A stretch of DNA of 64,000 nucleotides from an uncultured Alistipes sp. (GTDB lineage Bacteria; Bacteroidota; Bacteroidia; Bacteroidales; Rikenellaceae): contig CAJMKE010000008.1 in the NCBI GenBank assembly GCA_905213895.1, forward strand, positions 1-64,000, written 5' to 3'. A model generated the notes under the pieces. It had not been told where the DNA came from. It made no database searches and saw nothing but the letters and a program-made list of their open reading frames with translations. Below, in pieces: positions 48,566 to 56,621 of the stretch (within the stretch, counting starts at the first letter, position 1; every line of letters starts with the position of its first letter). The position numbers and the translations under genes were made by a program.

Positions 48566-49909
48566 ATGAAACGCGTCATTGCTATAATATCGACGGTACT
48601 CTCCGTTTTGACCTCGGTGTATACCACTGACGGTCAGAATATTTCACAGCAATCTGTGGGGGGGGGATTTTGCGCCGATAGAACGTCCGTAGCAGAGAAT
48701 TTCGCCCTTTATTACTGGCGCGACCGAATAGACATCGACGAAAATTACCTCGACAACCGCTCCCAAATCGAGCATATCAAGGATTATCTGGCGCACTCCC
48801 CGCGTATCGACAGTATCACCATCTACGCCTACGCCTCGCCGGAGGGAACTTACGAGCGTAACTTATGGCTCTCGCGCAAGCGTGCGGAAGCGGCTCGGCG
48901 GTTCATTCTCGCCAACATTCCCGAGGGGCGCGAATTCGACCCATCGACCATACGCCTGCGCCCGATGGCGGAGAACTGGGCGGGTCTGCGCGAGGAAATC
49001 GAAGCCAACTATCATCGTGCCGACCGCGAACGGGTATTGAAGATTCTCGACGCTCCGGTCGGAAACGACACGAAAAAATGGCGTCTGCAACAACTCGACA
49101 ACGGATATACATATAAGTATATTATCCGCAACCACATGCCCAGACTGCGTCTGTCCACGTGGATATGCGTCTGGGTTCAGCCCGAGGAAGCCGTGAAGCC
49201 GGAGAAGCCCGCAGAGAAATTGGAACCGGTGTCGCTCGGCGAAATCTCGCTCGACAAGCCGCTTGCGGTCGAACTCGACCCGTTCAAGCCTGTGTTTACG
49301 CCAGTAGCACCGGCTTTGCCGCAGCCCGAATTCGACAAGCGGACTATCCTCGCTCTGAAAACCAATATGCTCTACGACGCGGCGACGTGGCTCAACTTCG
49401 CCGTGGAAGTGCCTTTCAGCAAGCGTTTCTCCCTGCTGTACGAACACCACTGCCCGTGGTGGGTTACGGGAAGCAACAAATTCTGTCTCGAATTTCTCTC
49501 GTTCGGCGGCGAATTCCGCTGGTGGTTCAGTCCGCGGACGCGGGAGGCAAGCCCGAAACTGGTGAAACGCGACGCGCTCGTCGGTCATTTTCTCGGTCTG
49601 TACGGCATGGGCGGCAAGTTCGACCTCCAAGCCAAGCGGACGGGATGCTATCAGGGCGAATTTTTCAGCGTCGGTCTTACCTACGGCTACTCGATGCCGC
49701 TCTGCAAACGGCTCAACATCGAGTTCTCGGTTTCGGCGGGATATGCCCGAATACCTCACCGCCACTACATTCCGACCGAAGACTACGGTCTGCTCATCCG
49801 CGACCGCAGCAAATCGGGAACATGGCACTACGTAGGTCCTACGAAAATCGAGGTCGCGCTCGTATGCCCGATTCTGGCAAAATACCGCAAGAAAGGAGGT
49901 CGCCGATGA
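48566..49909 (+). CDS. DUF3575-type outer-membrane protein, first gene of pilus operon
   Basis: ATG 48566 gives 447 residues with a signal peptide. The N-terminal half is OmpA-like (ITIYAYASPEGTYERNLWLSRKRAEAARRFI); a Pro/Glu linker follows, then a beta-barrel-like DUF3575 C-terminus (TILALKTNMLYDAATWLNFAVEVPFSKRFSLLYEHHCPWW). DUF3575 proteins often head Bacteroidetes fimbrial operons. Codons about 31-34 contain an uninterrupted nine-G tract (48658-48666), so a one-base slip would truncate the protein near its N-terminus. The stop overlaps the next start (ATGA). Confidence 0.85.
   Translation: MKRVIAIISTVLSVLTSVYTTDGQNISQQSVGGGFCADRTSVAENFALYYWRDRIDIDENYLDNRSQIEHIKDYLAHSPRIDSITIYAYASPEGTYERNLWLSRKRAEAARRFILANIPEGREFDPSTIRLRPMAENWAGLREEIEANYHRADRERVLKILDAPVGNDTKKWRLQQLDNGYTYKYIIRNHMPRLRLSTWICVWVQPEEAVKPEKPAEKLEPVSLGEISLDKPLAVELDPFKPVFTPVAPALPQPEFDKRTILALKTNMLYDAATWLNFAVEVPFSKRFSLLYEHHCPWWVTGSNKFCLEFLSFGGEFRWWFSPRTREASPKLVKRDALVGHFLGLYGMGGKFDLQAKRTGCYQGEFFSVGLTYGYSMPLCKRLNIEFSVSAGYARIPHRHYIPTEDYGLLIRDRSKSGTWHYVGPTKIEVALVCPILAKYRKKGGRR
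48658..48666 (+). repeat. Nine-G tract inside a coding sequence
   Basis: gtG GGG GGG GGA encodes V-G-G-G; followed by TTTTGCG as at 34683. A length change shifts the frame of the DUF3575 gene. Confidence 0.92.
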
Positions 49910-50955
49910 TACGCCGCATGGGGATATACCTGCTCTTCGCCGTCGCCGTTCTGGCGGCGGGAGGCTGCGTGCGCCGTCCGCTGGTCGACATCGAGAATAC
50001 CCACTACGTCCGCGTCTATCTCGACGAGCAACTGCTCAACGTAACTACCGGTTTCTACGACGAAAGCCGCAAAAAGCCGGAATACAAAAGACCCGACATC
50101 ATGCGTGTGGCTCTCTTCGATCCCGTTACGGGCACTCTCGTGAGCGAACGCTATCTGCGCGGTCGGGGATGCGACGAAAGGGGCTGTTACTGCGACGGAT
50201 ACATCTCCGCCGAACCGGGCGAATATCGCCTGCTGACATATAATTTCGGCACCGAATCGACGGTCCTGCGCAACGAGAACGACTATACCGGCGTAGAAGC
50301 CTACACGCACGGAATCGCCGCACACCTCTACAACCTGCTGCCGAGCCGTGCCGACAAGAGAATCGACGAAAATATCGTCTACACGCCCGACCATCTGTTC
50401 GTCGATTCCGGCGAGCGGATACGCATTCCGTATACGAGCCATATCGATACGCTCCGCAACGAACGCGGCGAGCGTTTCTTCACAGCCCGCAGTATGGTCA
50501 AGTCCTACTACATGCAGATTCGCGTCAAGGGCATGCAGTATGTGTCGACGGCGGTATCGCTGCTGACGGGCATGTCGGGTTCGGCGTCGCTGCACGACCG
50601 CAGCATGCATGCCGGCAATCCTGCGACGCTATATTTCGAGATGCAGCGTTCCGACGAGAAGATTGCCCGCGACGACGACGATACGACCATCATCTATACG
50701 ACATTCCACACCTTCGGCAAACTGCCCGATGCGGAAAACAGTCTCGAAGTGTCGTTCGACTTCATCACGTCCGACGGTCGTGCGTTGAGTGCGACGATAG
50801 ACATCACGGACAAGTTCTCCGAACCCGATGCGATAGAACACCAGTGGATTCTGCTCGACCATATTATCGAGATTCCGAAACCGGTCAACGGCGGCGGCGG
50901 ATTCACACCGGGCGTGGACGACTGGGGGGATATAAATACCGATATACTTATTTAA
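49906..50955 (+). CDS. DUF5119 fimbrial lipoprotein (FimB/Mfa2-like anchor candidate)
   Basis: ATG 49906 overlaps the previous stop by 4 bp and is preceded by an AAGGAGG sequence (49893-49899), unusually Shine-Dalgarno-like for Bacteroidetes, although it also encodes the end of the previous protein. The 349-residue lipoprotein (LAAGGC) continues CVRRPL...VRVYLDE, a DUF5119 start, followed by FDPVTGTLVSERYLRG and GEYRLLTYNFGTES. Its position directly before the major fimbrillin fits an anchor or length regulator like FimB/Mfa2. That role is inferred from context. Confidence 0.8.
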   Translation: MIRRMGIYLLFAVAVLAAGGCVRRPLVDIENTHYVRVYLDEQLLNVTTGFYDESRKKPEYKRPDIMRVALFDPVTGTLVSERYLRGRGCDERGCYCDGYISAEPGEYRLLTYNFGTESTVLRNENDYTGVEAYTHGIAAHLYNLLPSRADKRIDENIVYTPDHLFVDSGERIRIPYTSHIDTLRNERGERFFTARSMVKSYYMQIRVKGMQYVSTAVSLLTGMSGSASLHDRSMHAGNPATLYFEMQRSDEKIARDDDDTTIIYTTFHTFGKLPDAENSLEVSFDFITSDGRALSATIDITDKFSEPDAIEHQWILLDHIIEIPKPVNGGGGFTPGVDDWGDINTDILI

Positions 50956-51010
50956 TATATACACGGATTGAAAAACGAAACGGAAACAACATATAACCAA
51001 TTTTTATATT

Positions 51011-52102
51011 ATGAAAAAAACTTTATTTGCAGCAGCATTGGCGAGTGTAGCACTCGCAGGTTGCGTTAAGAACGAGGCTGAAATCGTGCAGAACGCCGAC
51101 AGCAGGATTACCTTCGCGGCACCGCTCGTATCGAGCATCACGCGCATTCACGAAGGAGAAATCAACAACCCTTATCCGACCGAAGAAGAATTCGTCGTAT
51201 TCGCCAAACTTTATAAGACAACTGATTACACGCAGTGGCGAAACGGAGAATGGTATATGGGTTCGGATGAAGGCGGTATCGTGGTACACCACGAAGAAGG
51301 CGACATCAAAGGCTGGGTTCCGGATGTAAACTATTATTGGCCAAAGAACGGTTCGCTTACTTTCTATGCCTATTCGCCGGCTGACTATGCGACTTGGAAA
51401 CCGCTTATCAGCGAAGGGGTAATGGAGTCGTCCGATGTAACTATTCCGGTTAATGCCCACAATGTCGACTTGTTGTACACCAAATTGGCAAAAAACAAGA
51501 AGAACAATGAGAACAAACCGGGCAACAACAATGGTGTTGACGGCAATGCCGAATACAACGGTGTCGAAATGAAGTTCATGCACGCCCTTTCGTCCATTAA
51601 ATTCAAAGTGAAATTGAGCCGTATATATAACAATGCCCAAATCAGATTGAAAAGCATTGTACTTAAAGATGTCTATTCCACAAGCACTTTTTCTCTTGTT
51701 GTAGACAACGAGACAGCCAATCCTGATTGGGGAATGTCTAAGAATTCATTAGACTATACGCTCGTTGATAATTCAACGCAACTTATAAATTCGGTTGATG
51801 TTGCCGATGTAAGCGGTGCCTCCAATATGATTCTGTTGCCTCAGGCATTAACAAATATCGTTGCAGAGGTTACATATACCATAAATGACGACAGCACGAC
51901 AACCCCTCGCGAGTTCACCACGGAGATTAAACTTGCGGATTTGGATTACGGTGCTCAAACAGAAAAAGCATGGCTGCCGGGCAAGCGTTATATCTACACG
52001 ATAACCTTCTCGCTCCAAACGATTATCTTCGACCCTTCCGTTACCCCTTGGGAGGATGTGGAAGTCGTATATCCAAAAACGAGTACCTCGGCTGCCGCAT
52101 AA
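51011..52102 (+). CDS. Major fimbrillin candidate (Mfa1/FimA-type)
   Basis: The 363-residue lipoprotein precursor (VALAGC) has the fimbrillin layout: an N-terminal domain with SLTFYAYSPADY and a second domain with MKFMHALSSIKFKVKLSR...LLPQALTNIVAEVTYTIND...WLPGKRYIYTITFSLQTIIFDPSVTPWEDVE. In type V pili such precursors are exported, lipidated and cleaved by a surface protease so that a C-terminal strand can be exchanged. No obvious trypsin-like Arg site is singled out by eye. A hairpin and 247-bp gap follow, separating it from the accessory subunits. Confidence 0.85.
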   Translation: MKKTLFAAALASVALAGCVKNEAEIVQNADSRITFAAPLVSSITRIHEGEINNPYPTEEEFVVFAKLYKTTDYTQWRNGEWYMGSDEGGIVVHHEEGDIKGWVPDVNYYWPKNGSLTFYAYSPADYATWKPLISEGVMESSDVTIPVNAHNVDLLYTKLAKNKKNNENKPGNNNGVDGNAEYNGVEMKFMHALSSIKFKVKLSRIYNNAQIRLKSIVLKDVYSTSTFSLVVDNETANPDWGMSKNSLDYTLVDNSTQLINSVDVADVSGASNMILLPQALTNIVAEVTYTINDDSTTTPREFTTEIKLADLDYGAQTEKAWLPGKRYIYTITFSLQTIIFDPSVTPWEDVEVVYPKTSTSAAA

Positions 52103-52152
52103 TGGCATAACGATACTTATCCCGACAAGGCGCGGGTGAATACGCCTGAACA

Positions 52153-52182
52153 ATCCGGAGAGAGGCGATACTCTCTCCGGAT
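52153..52182. terminator. 12-bp hairpin after the major fimbrillin
   Basis: ATCCGGAGAGAG and CTCTCTCCGGAT around GCGATA, with no T-run. It could stabilise the fimbrillin mRNA 3' end or attenuate the accessory genes. Confidence 0.65.
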
Positions 52183-52223
52183 ACGAAAAACAAACCTTTT
52201 CGTCAGACAAAGCGCAAAGTCGG

Positions 52224-52296
52224 TTCGTCATTCTGAGCGGAACGCAGTAGAGCGAAGAATCTGAAAAAGATGTTTCGCTTTGCTCAACATGACGAA
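52224..52296. repeat. GTCAT palindromic repeat inside the pilus operon
   Basis: TTCGTCA...TGACGAA outer arms; inner halves match 47799-47875 in the opposite arrangement. Confidence 0.8.
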
Positions 52297-52349
52297 TATG
52301 ACAGCCGATACCGGAAAGGAGTACAAGAAAAACGAGAGCGATTACGGGC

Positions 52350-53258
52350 ATGAAACGATGCTTATGGATAGTGGCGGCAGCACTGCTGACCGCCGGATGC
52401 GTGAACAGTCGCGGCGACGAGTACGACCCCGTCGTCGAGGTCGTTTTCACGCCCGTCATGCACGGTTCGGTGCGCTCCGTCGGGCAGAATTACCCCGACG
52501 ACATGCCATTCGGCGTCTGCGCATGGTCGCTGCCGTCGAACCGGCGGTGGGAAACGGAGCGCGGCAGTGCCGAAGAGTTCCTCGTCGACGAACGTGTCGC
52601 ACACGGGGAGGAGGCTTGGTCGATGGAGCGGCGCGTGGAGTGGCCCGCCCGCACCAGACTGCTTTCGTTCCTGGGTTATGCCCCTTACGATGCCGCAAGC
52701 GGCTGCGACCGCAATGCGGGAGTGCGCTTCGACGGAGTGGACACCTCTGCGGAACGCACGGATTTGCTCTACACCGACCCGATTGCCGACGTATCCAAGT
52801 TTACGGGCGGCGGAGTCGTCCCCGTCGTATTCCGACACGCGCTCTGCAAGGTCGATTTTCGGGTACACCGCACTCCTGCGGGCGGAGGTTCGATTATCGT
52901 CCGCCGCATCCAGCTCGAAAGCGTGCGGCACAAAGGCGATTTCGCGTCGCTGCGCGAGCCGCAGTGGGTTTTAGCCGATGACGCGGCGTCCGAACTGTTT
53001 TTCGAGGGCGAAGCGGAGGCGCAGTACTCCATACGACCTGTCGGCGAGGCGCATTTCATGATTCCGCAGCGGCTCGACTGCGCGGTATGCGTCGAGTTGG
53101 ACTACGTGAACCCTTGGGGCGGAACCGTCCGACAGCGGCTCTCGACCCGACCGCTCGATTCGACGTTCGAGGCGGGACGCCATTACACCCTTACGCTGAC
53201 ACTCTCGCCCGACGAGGTGCAGTTCCTTCAAGAAGCGATGAATTTGGAGATTGAATGA
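52350..53258 (+). CDS. Fimbrillin-family accessory lipoprotein
   Basis: The 302-residue protein has a lipobox (LLTAGC) and a fimbrillin-like fold: LLSFLGYAPYDAAS, VPVVFRHALCKVDFRVHRTPAGG, LDSTFEAGRHYTLTLTLSPDEVQF. The end pattern (GRHYTLTLTL) is the conserved C-terminal strand region of the family. Probably a minor pilus subunit. GC-rich, unlike the major fimbrillin. It starts the accessory block, with 4 bp to the next gene. Confidence 0.8.
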   Translation: MKRCLWIVAAALLTAGCVNSRGDEYDPVVEVVFTPVMHGSVRSVGQNYPDDMPFGVCAWSLPSNRRWETERGSAEEFLVDERVAHGEEAWSMERRVEWPARTRLLSFLGYAPYDAASGCDRNAGVRFDGVDTSAERTDLLYTDPIADVSKFTGGGVVPVVFRHALCKVDFRVHRTPAGGGSIIVRRIQLESVRHKGDFASLREPQWVLADDAASELFFEGEAEAQYSIRPVGEAHFMIPQRLDCAVCVELDYVNPWGGTVRQRLSTRPLDSTFEAGRHYTLTLTLSPDEVQFLQEAMNLEIE

Positions 53259-53262
53259 TTTT

Positions 53263-54528
53263 ATGATGAAAAGTCCGATATTATATGCCCTGATTGCGGT
53301 TCTGTTCGCAGGTTGCAGCGACGGAACGGATATGCCCGAGCCTGTACGGAGCGGCTCGCCAATCGTGTTCGGTGCCGCCAACGGCTCATCGACGGCGGCG
53401 GGTTCGAGAAGTCTTATCGGCAACAAGGAGACGGGCAAGCCTATGGAGAAAGGCATGGCAACTCTCGACAGCATCTGTTCGCCGAAGGGTGGCGGAGAGG
53501 CAATCGCCGTGTGGGGGGATTACTGCCAGAACGGATTCCCGAGCGACCGCGTGGAGTACACGACCGTTTTTCAGGACACGCATCTGATTTACGACAAAAC
53601 AATCGGCAACAACCCTAAAAGCGCATGGAACTACACGGGTCCCGAGCGATACTGGATGCACGACTGCTCGTACCGCTTCCGTTCCTATTTCCCTGCGACT
53701 GTCGAACCGATTTCGTCATCGAACATCATGACGCTGTCGCTCGAATACCAGTCGAACCGCGCGCAGGACGACCTGATGGTCGCCTACAACGAAGCCGATA
53801 CCGGCGCACCGGGATTCGACCCGACAGTTGCCGTCGAACTCTATTTCCGCCATACGCTTGCGGCACTGCGGTTCAAATTCGAACTGGGCTACGACAACTC
53901 CGACAAAATCACGGCATGCTGGCTGGAAAACGGCGTGCGGGACGATTTCGCCGTGGGAGGAATCCTTTTCTGCGAACGGCGCGAGGAGGGAGGTCGCATC
54001 TTCACCAAGGAGAATCCTCCGACGGATAAGGAACTCGACGCCTATTTCCGCTGGATGAAAGGATATTGCCCCGAACCGATATACGACAGGTTCTACAAGT
54101 GGAGTTGCACCGAGGGCAACGGACTGCAACTCAAAACGGAGGTCGTAGACGGGACGGTGAACGTAATCAAGTCCGCCGTGGCATACGACTGCACGAAAGA
54201 TGCCACCGCCGAGGGCGAACTCTTCACGCAAAACGGCGGCTGGCTGCTAATCCTGCCGCAGGAGTCGTCGGGCAACCTGCAACTCTGCTTCCAGACCGAA
54301 CATGGCGGCAAATCGACAGTGTTCCGCGTCGATATTCCGAAGAATACGACCACGCAACTCTACGACAACGGCGTTCCGCGGGTGGACGAAGCGGGAAATC
54401 CCGTATACGGCTGGCGCGCGGGCAAGCGTTACTCCTATACGGTACGCATCCAGAGGAGCGATTTGCAGGTTCTGCTCGCCGTAGCGGACTGGAACATGAG
54501 ATATTCATCGACACAGATTGAGTTTTAG
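53263..54528 (+). CDS. Fimbrillin-family accessory lipoprotein
   Basis: ATG 53263 (or 53266) gives 421 residues with lipobox VLFAGC. Fimbrillin pattern: YRFRSYFPATVEPIS, LYFRHTLAALRFKFELGY, WLLILPQESSGNLQLCF, GWRAGKRYSYTVRIQRSDLQVLLAVADWN. The two-domain arrangement and ending match minor subunits of type V pili. The stop is 1 bp from the next start, so translation is coupled. Confidence 0.8.
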   Translation: MMKSPILYALIAVLFAGCSDGTDMPEPVRSGSPIVFGAANGSSTAAGSRSLIGNKETGKPMEKGMATLDSICSPKGGGEAIAVWGDYCQNGFPSDRVEYTTVFQDTHLIYDKTIGNNPKSAWNYTGPERYWMHDCSYRFRSYFPATVEPISSSNIMTLSLEYQSNRAQDDLMVAYNEADTGAPGFDPTVAVELYFRHTLAALRFKFELGYDNSDKITACWLENGVRDDFAVGGILFCERREEGGRIFTKENPPTDKELDAYFRWMKGYCPEPIYDRFYKWSCTEGNGLQLKTEVVDGTVNVIKSAVAYDCTKDATAEGELFTQNGGWLLILPQESSGNLQLCFQTEHGGKSTVFRVDIPKNTTTQLYDNGVPRVDEAGNPVYGWRAGKRYSYTVRIQRSDLQVLLAVADWNMRYSSTQIEF

Positions 54529-54529
54529 G

Positions 54530-56611
54530 ATGATACGCATTTCAAAAATATTAGGATATACCCTTTCCGCCGGACTGCTTATTCTTGCGGTCGGATGTCG
54601 GAAGGACATCACCGGGCAACCGATTCCGACTCCGGAACCGGAACGGCTTCCGGCGAGCCTTACGCTCACGCTGAATGCCTCCGACATATATCGCGCCACC
54701 ATCGACCCCGAGACGCGCAACCTCACCGCGCCCGACGGCGACACGAGCAAATGGACAGACGAGGAGTTGCTCGCCGACGGTCGCACGATACGCCGTCTGA
54801 CGGTCATGCTCGTGGACTCCATATCGCAGGAGATGGTCGCCTACCGGCACATCATTTATAACGGAGCCGACGCCGACCCGAAACCGATACACAAGCCGTT
54901 GCTTTGCAGCGACGATTCGCCGGAGGGCGGTAACGGTTTCGTCGGTGCAGACGGCGCCGTCAATGTCAATCTGAAACACAGCGACCGTGTCCGTCTGACA
55001 TTCAACTACGATGCTCCGCTGCACGGCAACATCGAACGTCTCAAACACGGAAAATACGCGCTGATAGCCGTCGCCAACTATGCGAGCCTGCCCAAGAAAG
55101 AGGGAGAGGACAACCAGTTGCCCAATCACGATGCCGTGAAGAATGAGAACGGATTCGTAAAGCAGATTCACCTGCTTATCCACAAATTCTACGGCGACGA
55201 CAATCTGGAACTGGATGCGAACCTCTGGAACGAGAAGTTTCTCCGCACCAAAGGCAAGGGTATCGAGAAATTCGGAGCCTCGATGAGCGGATTCTACAAC
55301 TATGTCCTCGGAGTGGCACCGGACAAAAACGGCAAGCAGCCGTACATCCGCAAGAAACTCGACGAACTGCCGCTGTTCACCGTCGGATATATCGACCTGC
55401 AACCGGGCAGCAATGTCCTCACCGAGCCGATATGGCTCTACCGCACCTACTCGCGCGTGCGCGTCGAGGTGAAGAATTACAGTACGGAGCCGTTGAGTGT
55501 CAATCACCTCGAATTCAGCGACAACTTCTCCAAGGACAGCACCTATTTCTGCCGAATGCCGGGCGCATCGAACATTTTCGAGGGGTTGAACTACAAGACC
55601 GGCGCACCCGACGTCAGTTACAGCGAATCGATTATCGCATTCCCGTACTACAACACCAATGTCGATGGCAAGACCTTTACGGAGGAAGAAAAGGAGAACT
55701 ATAAGTATTTCATCGTCGCCGACACCGACTCTTCCCGCGACGAGGTCGGCACGGCTCAACAGACCATCAAGACCGGTCAGACGGCAGCCATATTCGACGC
55801 CTATATCTCGGCATCGCGCGACGACAAGGGGGAAAAGTACAAATACACGATAGAGGTCGAGTACAAAGGTGTATCGGGTTACAACTCCTGCCATATAGAC
55901 GAGAAAGCGTCGGCAATATCATCCGGAGATTCGTTTGCCGGCAAATACTTCCTGATGAAGGTCAGCAGCGGCAACCGCTGGATTTACAAAGCACAGAACG
56001 GACTTGTCCGAACCGATACTAAATCATTCGAAACGCTGCGGCAGCAGATTATCGACGACAAGGATTATAGTTTTATCTGGCAGATTGTTCCGAACGGAGA
56101 TAAATATTATCTGCGCAATCCGGTTAACGGGGATTATATCTGTAATTTCAACAACACCAGTTCTGTTTCCATTAATTGGTGGACGAGTATCAATGTGCTT
56201 ACGGCAAGTAACGATGTTTCATTGGCGGAATCTTTTACAGTTTCGACAAACAGCAGCAACAATACATTCATATTCGAAGGCAGTAGTATAAACAATAGAA
56301 GTCGGTATATGAACAATAATGGTAATGACACTTCCTATATGAGTTATTATACGGTTGGTGATGGAGATGCCAACTCCCAGTTCGAACTCTATCCCGTCGA
56401 ATTCATGGACGGAACGCCTTGTCTGCGCAAGGAGGTCGTATTGCAGACCATCGACAACGAAACCTCGGCTGTCAGCGACGTTACCGAGATTCGCCGCAAC
56501 GATTTCGTCCGCATTCTCGTCGAAGTGTCCTACAATCCGGACAAGGGCGATTTCGAATTCGAAGTGCAGCCGTGGGAAACCGGAAAGGGCGGCGACATAA
56601 CATTCAATTGA
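54530..56611 (+). CDS. Large fimbrial lipoprotein with beta-trefoil-like insert
   Basis: ATG 54530 gives 693 residues with a lipoprotein signal (LLILAVGC). The N-terminal part is fimbrillin-like (RLTVMLVDSISQEMVAYRHI, KYALIAVANYAS, WLYRTYSRVRVEVKNYSTEPLSVNHLEFSDNF). About residues 465-625 look foreign: GKYFLMKVSSGNRWIYKAQNG...FIWQIVPNGDKYYLRNPVNGDYIC resembles a ricin-type beta-trefoil sugar-binding unit. The matching DNA (about 55920-56400) is more AT-rich. The C-terminus returns to a fimbrillin strand (VRILVEVSYNPDKGDFEFEVQPW). Probably a minor or tip-proximal adhesin; the binding role is inferred. Confidence 0.75.
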   Translation: MIRISKILGYTLSAGLLILAVGCRKDITGQPIPTPEPERLPASLTLTLNASDIYRATIDPETRNLTAPDGDTSKWTDEELLADGRTIRRLTVMLVDSISQEMVAYRHIIYNGADADPKPIHKPLLCSDDSPEGGNGFVGADGAVNVNLKHSDRVRLTFNYDAPLHGNIERLKHGKYALIAVANYASLPKKEGEDNQLPNHDAVKNENGFVKQIHLLIHKFYGDDNLELDANLWNEKFLRTKGKGIEKFGASMSGFYNYVLGVAPDKNGKQPYIRKKLDELPLFTVGYIDLQPGSNVLTEPIWLYRTYSRVRVEVKNYSTEPLSVNHLEFSDNFSKDSTYFCRMPGASNIFEGLNYKTGAPDVSYSESIIAFPYYNTNVDGKTFTEEEKENYKYFIVADTDSSRDEVGTAQQTIKTGQTAAIFDAYISASRDDKGEKYKYTIEVEYKGVSGYNSCHIDEKASAISSGDSFAGKYFLMKVSSGNRWIYKAQNGLVRTDTKSFETLRQQIIDDKDYSFIWQIVPNGDKYYLRNPVNGDYICNFNNTSSVSINWWTSINVLTASNDVSLAESFTVSTNSSNNTFIFEGSSINNRSRYMNNNGNDTSYMSYYTVGDGDANSQFELYPVEFMDGTPCLRKEVVLQTIDNETSAVSDVTEIRRNDFVRILVEVSYNPDKGDFEFEVQPWETGKGGDITFN

Positions 56612-56621
56612 TTGCTCTAAT

